Below, piece after piece: positions 1 through 8,220 of a DNA stretch of 64,000 nt. The notes under the pieces were generated by a model, which was not told the DNA's origin, did not search any database, and saw nothing but the letters and a program-made list of their open reading frames with translations. The stretch covers positions 3,584,501 through 3,648,500 of the forward strand of contig NZ_CP135921.1 of assembly GCF_032397745.1 (NCBI RefSeq). Reading direction: 5' to 3'. Origin of the DNA: Bradyrhizobium prioriisuperbiae (GTDB lineage: Bacteria > Pseudomonadota > Alphaproteobacteria > Rhizobiales > Xanthobacteraceae). Made by a program: the position numbers and the translations under genes. Numbering within the stretch: the first letter of the stretch is position 1; every line of letters starts with the position of its first letter.

Positions 1-1
1 C

Positions 2-643
2 TCACTCTTCGCGTACATCATCTTTTTCTCGCTTGCCTACACTCGGATAAGTACCGGCGTCGGAGCGCTCGTCCTTTTCGGCTCTGTTCAGGTCACCATG
101 ATTGGATTTGCCCTATGGCAAGGCGAGCGACTTCCAACAACGTCCTGGGTCGCGTTTGGCGTTGCTATCATAGGGTTGGCATATCTTGTCTCACCCGGAA
201 TGTCGGCGCCCGAGCCGATAGGCGCCATTTTTATGATCTTGTCGGGGACGGCTTGGGCGCTCTTCTCTCTCTCGGGCAGGAGTAAGGTTGATCCAATCGA
301 TTCAAATGCCGTAAGCTTTATCGGTTGCGTACCGCTCGCGCTCATCGCTAACGCAGTCTTTTCGAAGGACTTCTCCATTACGACTGAAGGCTTTTTGCTC
401 GCCGTTGCATCTGGAGCGATCGCGTCGGGGTTGGGCTATGCGGTTTGGTACGCCGCATTGCGAAAACTTACCATCACTCATGCCTCCACCGTCCAGCTTT
501 TGGTACCCGCGCTCGCAGCCTTTGGTGGAGCTGTTCTCTTATCAGAGCCCATCACCTTTCGTTTACTCTTGGCCTCAGGCGCTCTCTTAGGGAGTGTGGC
601 AGTTATCATTTTGAAGCGCAGTCGGACGGCTACTTCGCATTAG
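2..643 (+). CDS. DMT/EamA-family permease, C-terminal part (5' end outside window)
   Basis: The reading frame is open from base 2, so the gene starts beyond the left edge; the internal ATG at 98 is not the start. About 213 residues are visible. They form alternating hydrophobic helices with short basic loops, and end in a hydrophobic helix plus the basic tail KRSRTATS, the layout of the second EamA repeat of a ten-helix drug/metabolite transporter. A charged turn (LSGRSKVD) separates helices. Members of this family are inner-membrane exporters or importers of small metabolites. The substrate cannot be told from the sequence, and no partner gene is visible. Confidence 0.75.
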   Translation, partial: SLFAYIIFFSLAYTRISTGVGALVLFGSVQVTMIGFALWQGERLPTTSWVAFGVAIIGLAYLVSPGMSAPEPIGAIFMILSGTAWALFSLSGRSKVDPIDSNAVSFIGCVPLALIANAVFSKDFSITTEGFLLAVASGAIASGLGYAVWYAALRKLTITHASTVQLLVPALAAFGGAVLLSEPITFRLLLASGALLGSVAVIILKRSRTATSH

Positions 644-946
644 CCCGTAACATTCTTCCACTGCGTGAGGCGCGGCCTTAAGGCATCAGACACCTGATCT
701 ACATTCCCGGCAGATCGGCCCTTATGAGACTTTCGCTTATAGAGTACGTCCGAGACGTAAGTCGATCTCGAAGCGGTCAAGAGACGCGCGGTCCTGATTG
801 ATTCAAGGTACTTGCCGATATCAAATGGGCCATGTTGTCGATGATACGATGATACAGAATCGCACCTCGAACCTGGATTTCGATTTTTACAAATACGGGA
901 TCTGGAAGGACGGGCGATCGGCCCAAAGCTCGGGATGTGCCATGGT
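644..946. other. Stretch without a supported gene
   Basis: I see no convincing gene here. A 42-codon frame (826-954) starting MGHVVDD has no recognisable family or good ribosome binding site. It may be a remnant or chance. Confidence 0.4.
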
Positions 947-1561
947 TTAGGTGCCGCCGGCCTCCATCATAACTATGCCGGTGACGAGAAATCTGCGTCC
1001 ATCGCCCGTGGAGTTCGTCGCGTGGATCCGCTGTCTATGAGACGGATTCTCCCTGGTTCGTTTGGGCCGATCGCAGCCGATCAGGCGCCAGCCCTTGTTG
1101 TGAGAAGCCAGCCAAGAACCGGCAAACTGACGATTATCATGGGCACGAGGAAAGCCAGGACCTAGCCAAAAAGGCCCCGTTGGAGCGACGGTTATTGGTT
1201 CGAGCCGCCGCCGCACGATGACGACCATATCAACCAATGTTTCAACGATGACCGCCCCGGCCAGCCAAGGGCCTGCGGCGCTCCCAAAACTCAGCGCCAC
1301 GATTGCCGCTGCCGCTATGGCTGCGCCCAGCAGATCGAGCCAGACGATCTCCACGAGGCCTCCATTCGACAGGGGATAACCTCTGCGACGAGCGGCAATA
1401 GCGGAAAGCGCGAGGACCCTGAGCAGATGGATCCCGAGCACCCCGGCCATGAGGCGCGTCGGCGCATGCGCCTGCACCAAGGATAGGAGAAGAACCGCCG
1501 CGAAGCCCGAAACGATCAGGCTCAGCAACTGCGTCCTTCGGAGTCGAGACAAGCTGGACAT
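947..1561 (-). CDS. Small integral membrane protein, divergent from TetR regulator; possibly damaged C-terminus
   Basis: The product starts MSSLSRLRR at 1561, supported by AGGAG at 1569-1573; an ATG further upstream at 1594 lacks this. The first 120 residues contain about four hydrophobic segments with the basic loop AARRRGYP between helices 2 and 3. After the motif VRRRLEP the sequence abruptly becomes polar and low in family character (many R, H, N), which suggests that the original C-terminus was lost by frameshift or rearrangement. I do not recognise the family. It is transcribed divergently from the TetR gene at 1660 across two palindromic operators, so it is probably the main target of that repressor. 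Confidence 0.5.
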   Translation of the reverse strand: MSSLSRLRRTQLLSLIVSGFAAVLLLSLVQAHAPTRLMAGVLGIHLLRVLALSAIAARRRGYPLSNGGLVEIVWLDLLGAAIAAAAIVALSFGSAAGPWLAGAVIVETLVDMVVIVRRRLEPITVAPTGPFWLGPGFPRAHDNRQFAGSWLASHNKGWRLIGCDRPKRTRENPSHRQRIHATNSTGDGRRFLVTGIVMMEAGGT

Positions 1562-1580
1562 GGGTAGGCTCCTATTTTTT

Positions 1581-1625
1581 GATAGCGATCGCAATTTATA
1601 TATTGAAAATAGCGACCGCTATCAA
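1581..1625. promoter_or_regulatory. Divergent promoter with two copies of a TetR-type palindrome
   Basis: Two near-perfect copies of ATAGCGATCGCTAT occur at 1582-1595 (one mismatch) and 1610-1623 (one mismatch), 28 bp centre to centre. On the minus strand TTGATA (1625-1620) and TATATA (1602-1597) lie 17 bp apart and form a sigma70-like promoter for the membrane gene. The operators overlap both promoter elements. The natural reading is repression by the adjacent TetR protein. Confidence 0.75.
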
Positions 1626-1659
1626 TACCTCAAGGGGCCAGAGCGAAGGAGCGGACGAG

Positions 1660-2214
1660 ATGAAGGTTTCAAAGGAAAGGGCCGCGGAGAACCGCGAGCG
1701 GATCCTCGATGAGGCGTCCCGCCTCTTCCGCGAACGGGGCGTGCAGGGCGTGGGCGTGGATGCACTCGGCGAGGCTGCGGGGTTGACCCATGGCAGTCTG
1801 TACAGTCAGTTCGGCTCGAAGGACCGGCTGTTGGCCGAAGCCGTCGGACGTGCTTTCGCGAGCTTCGGCGCCAAGGTCGGCACCATCGACGACGCTGACG
1901 CCTATGTTAGCGAATACCTCTCCGCAGCGCATCGCGAAAATCCCGGAGACGGCTGCGCGGTCGCCGCCCTCGGGTCCGAAATGCCCCGCCAGAGTGAGGC
2001 CGTTCGGAAGGTTTTCACCGATGCAGTCCTGCGCAGCAGGGCTCGGGTGGCTAGGCTCCTGCTGAAGCGCCGTGGGCGTGAACCCGAAGACGATGCGCTC
2101 GCCATGCTCGCGACAATGGCGGGCGCGATGATGCTGGCGCGCGCGGTCGACGACCCGGAGCTTTCGGATCGCATTCTCGAGGTTTGTCGACAGCATCTGC
2201 AAAGGGCCGCGTAG
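1660..2214 (+). CDS. TetR/AcrR-family transcriptional regulator
   Basis: A 184-residue one-component repressor. The start MKVSKERAAENRERIL is chosen because AAGGAG lies at 1646-1651; an earlier in-frame start at 1579 would lie inside the operator region. The N-terminal helix-turn-helix is visible as LTHGSLYSQFGSKDRLLAEAV around residues 40-60, the TetR recognition helix region. The rest is the helical ligand-binding domain. The gene sits head-to-head with a membrane protein gene and 2 bp ahead of another membrane protein gene, so it probably controls both. The ligand is unknown. Confidence 0.88.
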   Translation: MKVSKERAAENRERILDEASRLFRERGVQGVGVDALGEAAGLTHGSLYSQFGSKDRLLAEAVGRAFASFGAKVGTIDDADAYVSEYLSAAHRENPGDGCAVAALGSEMPRQSEAVRKVFTDAVLRSRARVARLLLKRRGREPEDDALAMLATMAGAMMLARAVDDPELSDRILEVCRQHLQRAA

Positions 2215-2216
2215 AT

Positions 2217-2753
2217 ATGTCAGCCGCCGTGAAGCGAAATATCTTCCGCAGCCCTCTTGCCATCCATTTTATCGGTATCGCGCTGCTGATTGGCAGCCGT
2301 TTGGCGGTCATCGTGATCGACCGGCAGACATCGCACAGTGGCCTGCAAGTGTTGGCGCTCGGTCAAGATTTTGCGGGCGACATCAACAAGAGCCTTGGGC
2401 CGCTTGGGCTGCTGATCATGGTCGCCACGGGCGTGGCGATGTCCTTCCTGCGTTACGGCCGCCGGCCGCCGATCTGGGTGAGGATCAAGGTCGGTCTCAA
2501 TCTTTTCGCCTTCCTTGGCGTCGCGCTACTCGGGGCGCCTGCTTTTGCCAGAGTCCAGCTCTGGGCCCATTGGAGCGCCGACCACAATCAACTGGCTCCG
2601 CAATTCCAGCCGGCAGCCGCCCAGGCCGACCTCTACAGCGTCATCGTCTTCGCTCTGCTCTTGGTCAACATCCCCGTCGCGGTCTGGAAGCCGTTCCTCT
2701 CCGCCAAGTCGCCGAAGCTGCATCCGCCCACCCCCACGACGGCTCAGGGCTAG
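2217..2753 (+). CDS. Hypothetical four-helix membrane protein
   Basis: Starts MSAAVKRNIFR, 2 bp after the TetR stop, so it is co-transcribed and likely translationally coupled. About 178 residues with four hydrophobic segments: an N-terminal helix before SRLAVIVID, a helix near LGPLGLLIMVATGVAM, one near VGLNLFAFLGVALL, and a C-terminal helix SVIVFALLLVNIPVAVWK. The short proline-rich tail is probably disordered. A polar loop (HWSADHNQLAPQ) lies between helices 3 and 4. I do not recognise a named family. Its position in the operon suggests it acts with the TetR-controlled function. Confidence 0.65.
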   Translation: MSAAVKRNIFRSPLAIHFIGIALLIGSRLAVIVIDRQTSHSGLQVLALGQDFAGDINKSLGPLGLLIMVATGVAMSFLRYGRRPPIWVRIKVGLNLFAFLGVALLGAPAFARVQLWAHWSADHNQLAPQFQPAAAQADLYSVIVFALLLVNIPVAVWKPFLSAKSPKLHPPTPTTAQG

Positions 2754-2849
2754 CGCCCGAACCAGCCGTTCGTGGATGTCCGCCGCCGCCGCACCGCCCT
2801 CAACGCGAGCAGCTGAACCCACCAAAACCCAGTCACAGGAGTAGATTCC

Positions 2850-3363
2850 ATGACAATCAAAGCAATATCCGCACTCGCCGCGATCATCGCCACCGGATCG
2901 ATCGCTTGCGCCGCCCAGGCACAGGGTATCGACTATGCGAAGACCTCCTTCACCGCCCAGAAATTGGGACCTAACGTCTACGTGCTCACGGGATCGCCGG
3001 ACACGGACCCTATCCATCCGGAGGGAGCAGGAGGGCGCATCGGCCTCCTCGTCGGCCCGGACGGGGTGCTCATGGTCGACTCGTCCTACGCCCCGCTCTC
3101 GGACAAGGTCTTAGCGGCGATCCGCAAGCTCAGCCCGGCTCCGATCCGATACGTCGTCAATACCCACCTGCATGGGGACCATGTGGGCGGCAATCCCGCC
3201 TTCGCCAAGATGGGCGCTGTCATGCTTGCCAGCGAGGAAACCTGGCGTCGAAAAGCTTCAGGAGCGCACCCGAGAGCGATACAAGGAGCGCCCAAATGTT
3301 GATCCCAAATATGCCATTTTCCATTCGGCCCAGGGTCCAGTCACGCAGCTAGCTTCGGTATAG
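2850..3363 (+). pseudogene. Metallo-beta-lactamase-fold hydrolase, frameshifted and 3'-truncated
   Basis: Starts at ATG 2850 with an upstream AGGAG and a clear signal peptide (cleavage near AQAQG, residue 25). The fold hallmark HLHGDH follows VVNTH about 100 residues in, so the first zinc site (HxHxDH) is intact. After ASEETWRR the reading frame breaks near 3250. The original frame ends at 3302, while the +1 frame continues plausibly (EKLQERTRERYKERPNVD) to a stop at 3363. Family members usually run past 300 residues and carry further His/Asp ligands; these are absent, so the product is almost surely inactive. Secreted members hydrolyse lactones, phosphates or beta-lactams. Confidence 0.8.
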
Positions 3364-3373
3364 CCCTTTCAAG

Positions 3374-3412
3374 CAATCGCAAGAATCGTTGGTTGCGAGC
3401 CCCCGCAACCAA
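3374..3412. repeat. GGTTGCG hairpin repeat, copy 1
   Basis: TTGGTTGCG (3389-3397), loop AGCCCC, CGCAACCAA (3404-3412) form a perfect 9-bp stem. It is preceded by CGCAAGAATCG (3379-3389), a block shared with copy 2 near 10.08 kb. It sits just after the truncated metallo-beta-lactamase gene, at a possible junction. Confidence 0.7.
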
Positions 3413-3498
3413 TTTTGTATCCTCCCAATTCCGGGCCGCTCTCGTTGAGTGCGCTGTTCGTTCGACAGCCCGTTGTCTCGTGCTTGGAGCGCGTTGGC

Positions 3499-4563
3499 TT
3501 AGCGGCGCAATTGACGGTTCGACACGGACGCCGCCGTGAAGCCGGTCGCGGCTTCAGCGGCTTTGGCTAGCAGCGCCGGCGTGGATATGCCCTGATAGTC
3601 GCGGCGTGGCGTGTAAGGCGCCTCCAGCTTCTTCGTCTCATCATCGGTCAACGTGATCGACAGCGAAGCGACCGCATCATCTATGTGCTTGGTTTTGAGC
3701 ACGCCGACAATCGGCGCGGCGACAACAGGATTGCGGCGGAGCCAGGCCAAGGCGACCTGCGCCTGGCTGACGCGACGGTCCGCCGCAATGGCGGCCACCG
3801 CATCGACGATTTTCTGATCACTATCTGCGGTCGCCGACTCTTGCCTGGCACCTTCGGCTTCAGCTTGTGTGCGGGCGGTGGTTTCGCCCCAGGGCCGCGC
3901 CAGACGGCCGCGCGCGAGCGGACTGTAGATCATCGTCTGAACACCTTCGTCGGAGCAGAGCGGGATCATCTCGTTCTCTTCTTCGCGGGCGAGCAGGTTG
4001 TAGTTATCCTGCATCGAAATGAAACGCGACCAACCATTGGTCTTTTGGAGATGCAGTGCCTTACCGAACTCCCACGCCTTCATCGAGGAAGCACCAAGAT
4101 AGCGCACCTTCCCCATCTTCACGAGATCGTGGAGCGCTTCCAGCGTCTCCTCCCACGGCGTCAACTGATCGCGACGGTGGATTTGGTAGAGGTCGATGTA
4201 GTCGGTGCCGAGACGACGCAGGCTGTGGTCAACCTCCGTCATGATCGCCTTACGCGACAAGCCGATGGCGTTGGGGCCATTGCGTGTCGGGGCGGCGAGT
4301 TTAGTTGCGATCACCACGCTATCGCGATTGGTGGAATCCTTGAGCACCTTGCCGACTGTCTCCTCGCTATTGCCGTTCGAGTACATGTTGGCGGTGTCGA
4401 AGAAGTTGATGCCGGCATCGAGGGCGTGACGGATCAGATCGCGGCTGGCGGCCTCATCGAGCGACCAAGCCGGATGGCCCTTCGCAGGATCACCGAAGCC
4501 CATGCAGCCGACGCAGATGGGAGAAACCTCAAGGCCGCTGTGGCCGATCTTAATGTATTGCAT
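3499..4563 (-). CDS. Aldo/keto reductase
   Basis: A 354-residue cytosolic NADPH-dependent oxidoreductase of the AKR superfamily (yeast-type/PLP-reductase-like branch). Visible are the N-terminal IGHSGLEVSPICVGCMGFG strand, the catalytic-Asp region FFDTANMYSNG, the Lys region VVIATKL and the His region LYQIHRRD, giving the Asp/Tyr/Lys/His tetrad. Later strands include GKVRYLGAS and IYSPLARGRL, and the cofactor-binding end carries APIVGVLK. The length suits the family. It is divergent from the TetR gene at 4641, with operator-like repeats between, so it is probably the regulated detoxification enzyme for a carbonyl compound. Confidence 0.9.
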   Translation of the reverse strand: MQYIKIGHSGLEVSPICVGCMGFGDPAKGHPAWSLDEAASRDLIRHALDAGINFFDTANMYSNGNSEETVGKVLKDSTNRDSVVIATKLAAPTRNGPNAIGLSRKAIMTEVDHSLRRLGTDYIDLYQIHRRDQLTPWEETLEALHDLVKMGKVRYLGASSMKAWEFGKALHLQKTNGWSRFISMQDNYNLLAREEENEMIPLCSDEGVQTMIYSPLARGRLARPWGETTARTQAEAEGARQESATADSDQKIVDAVAAIAADRRVSQAQVALAWLRRNPVVAAPIVGVLKTKHIDDAVASLSITLTDDETKKLEAPYTPRRDYQGISTPALLAKAAEAATGFTAASVSNRQLRR

Positions 4564-4581
4564 ATAAACACCTTTATGCCT

Positions 4582-4629
4582 ATAAGTGGACAGTTCTCCG
4601 CTTATATGTACCGGAGAGTTCTCCGTTTA
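4582..4629. promoter_or_regulatory. Operator region between aldo/keto reductase and TetR genes
   Basis: The 74-bp divergent intergenic region carries direct repeats of AGTTCTCCGYTTA (4592-4604 and 4617-4629). The second copy lies in the palindrome CGGAGA-GT-TCTCCG (4612-4625). The first lies in an imperfect palindrome starting ATAAGTGGA (4582) and ending TCCGCTTAT. This fits two binding sites for the adjacent TetR protein. Confidence 0.65.
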
Positions 4630-4640
4630 GCAAGCAGGTG

Positions 4641-5240
4641 ATGAGCGACCTGGAAGCCAAGCTGCGCGCCGATGCACAAGCGAACCGCGACCGCCTTCTG
4701 GAGGTCGCGCGCGAAGCGCTGACAGCCGATCCGGCGGCTTCGCTGAATTCCGTCGCTAAAACCGCAGGCGTCGGCGCGGGAACGCTCTATCGCCATTTCC
4801 CTACGCGCGAGGCTCTGGTCGTCGCTGTCTATCGGAGGGAGATCGACGAACTTGTAAGGCTCGCCGCAAAGCTGCTGGCGGAGAATCCTCCGCTGCGGGC
4901 GCTCCTTAAATGGTGCGACCGTCTCGCTAAGGCGGGCCGGACGAAGCAGGGCATCAATGTCGTACTGCAGGCGGCGATCACCGACGAGGATCATAAGGCA
5001 ACCTATGAGCCGATAATGAAGGCCACCGGGCTCCTGATGGACGCTTGCCGGGAGGCCGGGGATATCGGGGCGGACATCGATGCCCAGAGCTTTCTGATTC
5101 TCGTGAGCTTCCTGTGGAAGATGCCGCCGGGCGCCGCCAGTGAGGCACGGGCGAAGCGGCTTCTCGCCTTTGTCTTTCATGGCATGGGTGCGAACAAAGA
5201 AGTGGTTCGGGAATTTTTCCCGGTCAGCGCAAGGGTCTGA
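4641..5240 (+). CDS. TetR/AcrR-family transcriptional regulator
   Basis: About 199 residues; ATG at 4641 is preferred over the adjacent GTG at 4638, and no strong ribosome binding site separates them. The TetR helix-turn-helix is clear: LNSVAKTAGVGAGTLYRHFP followed by REALVVAVY at residues 35-65. The C-terminal helical domain includes LLKWCDRLAKAGRTKQG, typical of the TetR subgroup found next to short-chain or aldo/keto reductases. It is divergent from the aldo/keto reductase gene, with paired operator repeats between, and is probably autoregulated. Confidence 0.88.
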   Translation: MSDLEAKLRADAQANRDRLLEVAREALTADPAASLNSVAKTAGVGAGTLYRHFPTREALVVAVYRREIDELVRLAAKLLAENPPLRALLKWCDRLAKAGRTKQGINVVLQAAITDEDHKATYEPIMKATGLLMDACREAGDIGADIDAQSFLILVSFLWKMPPGAASEARAKRLLAFVFHGMGANKEVVREFFPVSARV

Positions 5241-5440
5241 CAGTTTCGTTGCGTGCTGGGTAATTTTCCGGTCGCGAAACGGCGTCAGAGCCGAGCCCGC
5301 AGCAGGCCACGGGGCGGCAGGGAGGGAGCAAAGCGAAAAAGCGCTTGGGCATCGCTCTTGCGGAGCGCCGATCTGGTCGCGGTCGGGGGATGAAGGTGGA
5401 TAGTCGTGTCGCAAGCGAAAATGTTCTGAGCAGAATTTAG

Positions 5441-5475
5441 TTGACTGACTGGCCACTCTTTTATTATAGTTGGGT
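5441..5475 (+). promoter_or_regulatory. Promoter of a probably leaderless TetR mRNA
   Basis: TTGACT (5441-5446) and TATAGT (5465-5470) are 18 bp apart. The ATG of the TetR gene follows the -10 box by only 5 bp, so the transcript would start at or next to the start codon. The -35 box is inside TGACTGACT (5442-5450), which recurs at 6073-6081 ahead of the next gene. Confidence 0.6.
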
Positions 5476-6057
5476 ATGGCTCGACCACGAAGTGAGGATA
5501 AGCGGAACGCGCTCTTGGCGGCGGCAACGCATGTCATCGCGACGCAAGGCCTGAGCGCGCCTACGGCGACGATCGCCCAAGAGGCTGGCGTGTCGAACGG
5601 CTCGCTGTTTACTTACTTCGCCACGAAAGGGGACATGTTCAACCAACTCTTCCTGGAGCTGAAGGCTGATATGGCGACCGCCGCATTGGAGGGCCTGCCG
5701 GCAGGAGCTGAGCTTCGCAAGCGGACTTTCCACGCGTGGCGCAACTGGATGCGCTGGGCCGTATCGAACCCCGAAAAGCGCCGTGCGCTGGCGCAGCTCT
5801 ACCTTTCCGAAGAAATCACATCCAGCGCGCCTTCCGCCGGCCGCAAGCAACCCGCGGAGAAAGTCGCCGAACTCGTGGATCTGATGGAACAGTGTCGCTC
5901 GATCGGTCCGATGCAGAACACCCCTTTGGGTTTTGTCGCAGCGATCATGAATGCGATGGCAGAAGCGACGATGGATTTCATGGTTCACGACCCGCCGAAC
6001 GCGGACAGGCATTGTCGGGCGGGTTTTGAAGCCTTCTGGCGAGTTGTGGGCGGATAA
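5476..6057 (+). CDS. TetR/AcrR-family transcriptional regulator
   Basis: About 193 residues starting MARPRSEDKRNALL. The helix-turn-helix is visible as TIAQEAGVSNGSLFTYFATK around residues 30-50, followed by a helical sensing domain with the segment FHAWRNWMRWAVSNPEKRR, common in TetR proteins that bind hydrophobic ligands. The start lacks a ribosome binding site but lies directly behind a -10 box, consistent with leaderless expression. It is followed in the same direction by an NAD-dependent epimerase-like gene whose leader shares the TGACTGACT motif, so the two are probably co-regulated. Confidence 0.87.
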   Translation: MARPRSEDKRNALLAAATHVIATQGLSAPTATIAQEAGVSNGSLFTYFATKGDMFNQLFLELKADMATAALEGLPAGAELRKRTFHAWRNWMRWAVSNPEKRRALAQLYLSEEITSSAPSAGRKQPAEKVAELVDLMEQCRSIGPMQNTPLGFVAAIMNAMAEATMDFMVHDPPNADRHCRAGFEAFWRVVGG

Positions 6058-6072
6058 TTTTTGCGGAATTAA

Positions 6073-6104
6073 TGACTGACTAGACGCTCAATTAAGCGGT
6101 CAGA
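6073..6104 (+). promoter_or_regulatory. Possible TetR operator ahead of the SDR gene
   Basis: TGACTGACT (6073-6081) is identical to the block in the promoter at 5442. It begins an imperfect palindrome, CTGAC...GCT...AGC..GTCAG, ending near 6103. Placement before the SDR gene suggests binding by the preceding TetR protein. Confidence 0.5.
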
Positions 6105-6121
6105 ACGAAGGAGATGGCGCA

Positions 6122-7096
6122 ATGCGCGTTTTGGTAACTGGGGCTACAGGACTAATCGGCTTTGCGACCGTCAAGGAACTCCTCGCGGCAGGGCATGAGG
6201 TGACGGGACTCGCGCGCACCGAGGCTTCGGGCAAGAAGCTGACCGAAGCTGGCGCGCAGGTGGCGCTAGGCAGTGTGGACGATCTGGATAGTTTGCGCCG
6301 GGCCGCAGCGTCCGTGGACGGTGCGATTCATACCGCATTTTATCACAAAATATCACACGCTCCGCTCGGCACGCTGCTTCGCGTGTTCCTGGGCGGCGCT
6401 CCTGGCGGAATCTTCATGAGATTCATGAAAGCCGCGGCGGCGGCGGACCGTCGCGCAATCGAGACAATCGCTGCATTACTGCCGGGAAAAGGTAGCCCGC
6501 TGGTGGCCACTTTCGGAACATTGGGCATGAAGCCGGGACGGCTTGCTACCGAGGATGATGAGTATGACCACGATTTTACATCCTTCGGACTAGGGCGGGC
6601 CAGAACAGAGGATACGCTCAAGGAACTGGTGGCCTCGCGCGGTATTCGCACCTCTGCAATCAGGCTGCCGCCCATCGTCCACGGCCCCGACGCTTACGGC
6701 TTGGCCATGCTGCTCATTCCGGCTGCGCGCAAGAAAAAGGAATCGGCATATGTGGGCGACGGTCTGAATCGATGGCCTTCGGTGCATTATCTCGATGCAG
6801 CCCGCCTTTTCCGCCTGGCGCTTGAGAATGGGCCAGCCGGGGGGACCTATCACGGTGTCGCCGAGGAGGGCATTCCGTTTCGTGACATCGCTGGGGTGAT
6901 TGGGCGGCGTTTGAACGTACCCGTCGTCAGCAAACCCGCCTCCGAGGCAGCAAAGCAATTCGGCTTCATCGCGCGGCCCGTTCAGATCGACAATCCCACC
7001 TCCAGCAAACTGACGCGCGAACGCCTTGGCTGGACCTCCACAAATATGGGACTTATCACCGATCTGGAACAGACCGACTTCTTTTCCAAAGTTTAG
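6122..7096 (+). CDS. NAD(P)-dependent epimerase/short-chain dehydrogenase (extended SDR)
   Basis: A 324-residue cytosolic oxidoreductase. It begins MRVLVTGATGLIG, the extended-SDR nucleotide-binding glycine motif (TGxxGxxG) at residues 6-13. SVDGAIHTAFYH marks strand 4, where the canonical YxxxK helix follows; the active-site Tyr/Lys is not obvious, as in many atypical SDRs. Later blocks IRLPPIVHGP and GTYHGVAEEGIPF fit the substrate domain. AAGGAGAT at 6108-6115 gives a strong start. It lies downstream of a TetR gene and shares a putative operator with it. The substrate is unknown; stress-induced sugar or aldehyde modification is plausible. Confidence 0.85.
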   Translation: MRVLVTGATGLIGFATVKELLAAGHEVTGLARTEASGKKLTEAGAQVALGSVDDLDSLRRAAASVDGAIHTAFYHKISHAPLGTLLRVFLGGAPGGIFMRFMKAAAAADRRAIETIAALLPGKGSPLVATFGTLGMKPGRLATEDDEYDHDFTSFGLGRARTEDTLKELVASRGIRTSAIRLPPIVHGPDAYGLAMLLIPAARKKKESAYVGDGLNRWPSVHYLDAARLFRLALENGPAGGTYHGVAEEGIPFRDIAGVIGRRLNVPVVSKPASEAAKQFGFIARPVQIDNPTSSKLTRERLGWTSTNMGLITDLEQTDFFSKV

Positions 7097-7129
7097 CATC
7101 CTTCGGTCTGGCTCAAACCGCGTCGTTGA

Positions 7130-8023
7130 GGGCTTTTCCATGGAACAACACTCGATTGGAGCTGGGTCACGACGCCGGTCGAGAACCCAGCCTCGCTATG
7201 CGGCTTCGATGCCCTCGTCGCGACGCGCGAGCGCACCCGATTTACACCGGAGCTGTTCGACCAGCTTCCCGACGTCCGGATCATCGCCCAGACGGGCAAT
7301 CATGCCTATCATATAGATCTCGCCGCTGCGGAGCAGCGCGGCATCGTCATCGGCAAGGCGACGGGTGGCTTCTGCACGGCAGCCGGAGAACTTGCGTTTG
7401 GATTGATGATGGCGGCGATGCGGCGCATTCCGAATGTCGATCTGGCCATCAAGAGCGGCGGCTGGCCCACGCCGATGACGCGCGTCCTCCGCGGCAAAAC
7501 ACTCGGCATCGTCGGACTCGGCAATATCGGCCGCTATGTCGCTCGGATCGCCAAGGCATTTGATATGAACGTGCTGGCCTGGGGCACGCGCTTGACGGAC
7601 GAGGCCGCGGCGGCGGCCGGTGCGGAACGGCGCGAGTTGGACGAACTCTTGGGCGCCTCCGACATCGTGTCGATCCATGCGACACTGAGCCCGCAATCGC
7701 GAGGCTTAATCGATGAGCGGCGCATCGCGCTTTTGAAGCCTTCCGCCTATCTGATCAACCCGGCCCGGGGGCCGATCGTTGATGAGGCGGCGCTCCATAA
7801 ATCGCTCCGGGATGGCCGCATCGCAGGCGCCGGTCTCGATGTCTTCGATCAAGAGCCGCTCCCGACAGACCATCCGTTGAGGACGCTCGATAATGTCGTC
7901 TTGACATCGCACCTCGGATGGCCAACCGACGAGATGTACGGCCAATTTGCGGATGCCGCCGCTGACGTGCTTCTCGCATTTCGTGACGGACGGGACGTGC
8001 CCCGCTTCGTTTCCGAACATTGA
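7130..8023 (+). pseudogene. D-2-hydroxyacid dehydrogenase lacking its N-terminus
   Basis: The frame is open from 7130, just after a stop codon, and reads as a D-isomer 2-hydroxyacid dehydrogenase from TTPVENPASLCGFDALVATR onward. It lacks roughly the first 20-30 residues and has no ATG, GTG or TTG before 7403, which is inside the domain. The NAD motif GLGNIG, the substrate Arg in NPARGPIVDEA, the Glu in FDQEPLP and the catalytic His in TSHLGWPT are all present. It begins only 34 bp after the SDR stop. A deletion that removed its 5' end and promoter is the simplest reading; initiation at TTG 7403 would drop most of the substrate domain. Confidence 0.75.
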
Positions 8024-8220
8024 TGATCGTTGCGCCGCCGACATCGCCGGTGAATGATTGCTCGTGCAATCTCGCGGCAACATCGCCCACGGGGCACGAG
8101 CACGGCAAGAATGCCCCAGATCGCCCGTCTTGCCTATGAGAACGCACTTCCCAGTGTGGCGTGAGTGAGCCACAGACAGGTGCCGCAAGAGCCTTCCTCC
8201 GCCTGCATCCGGACGGAGTC

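Noticed and set aside
826..954. 42-codon frame MGHVVDD...
   Set aside because: No ribosome binding site, no family, and it sits between unrelated genes; possible remnant only.
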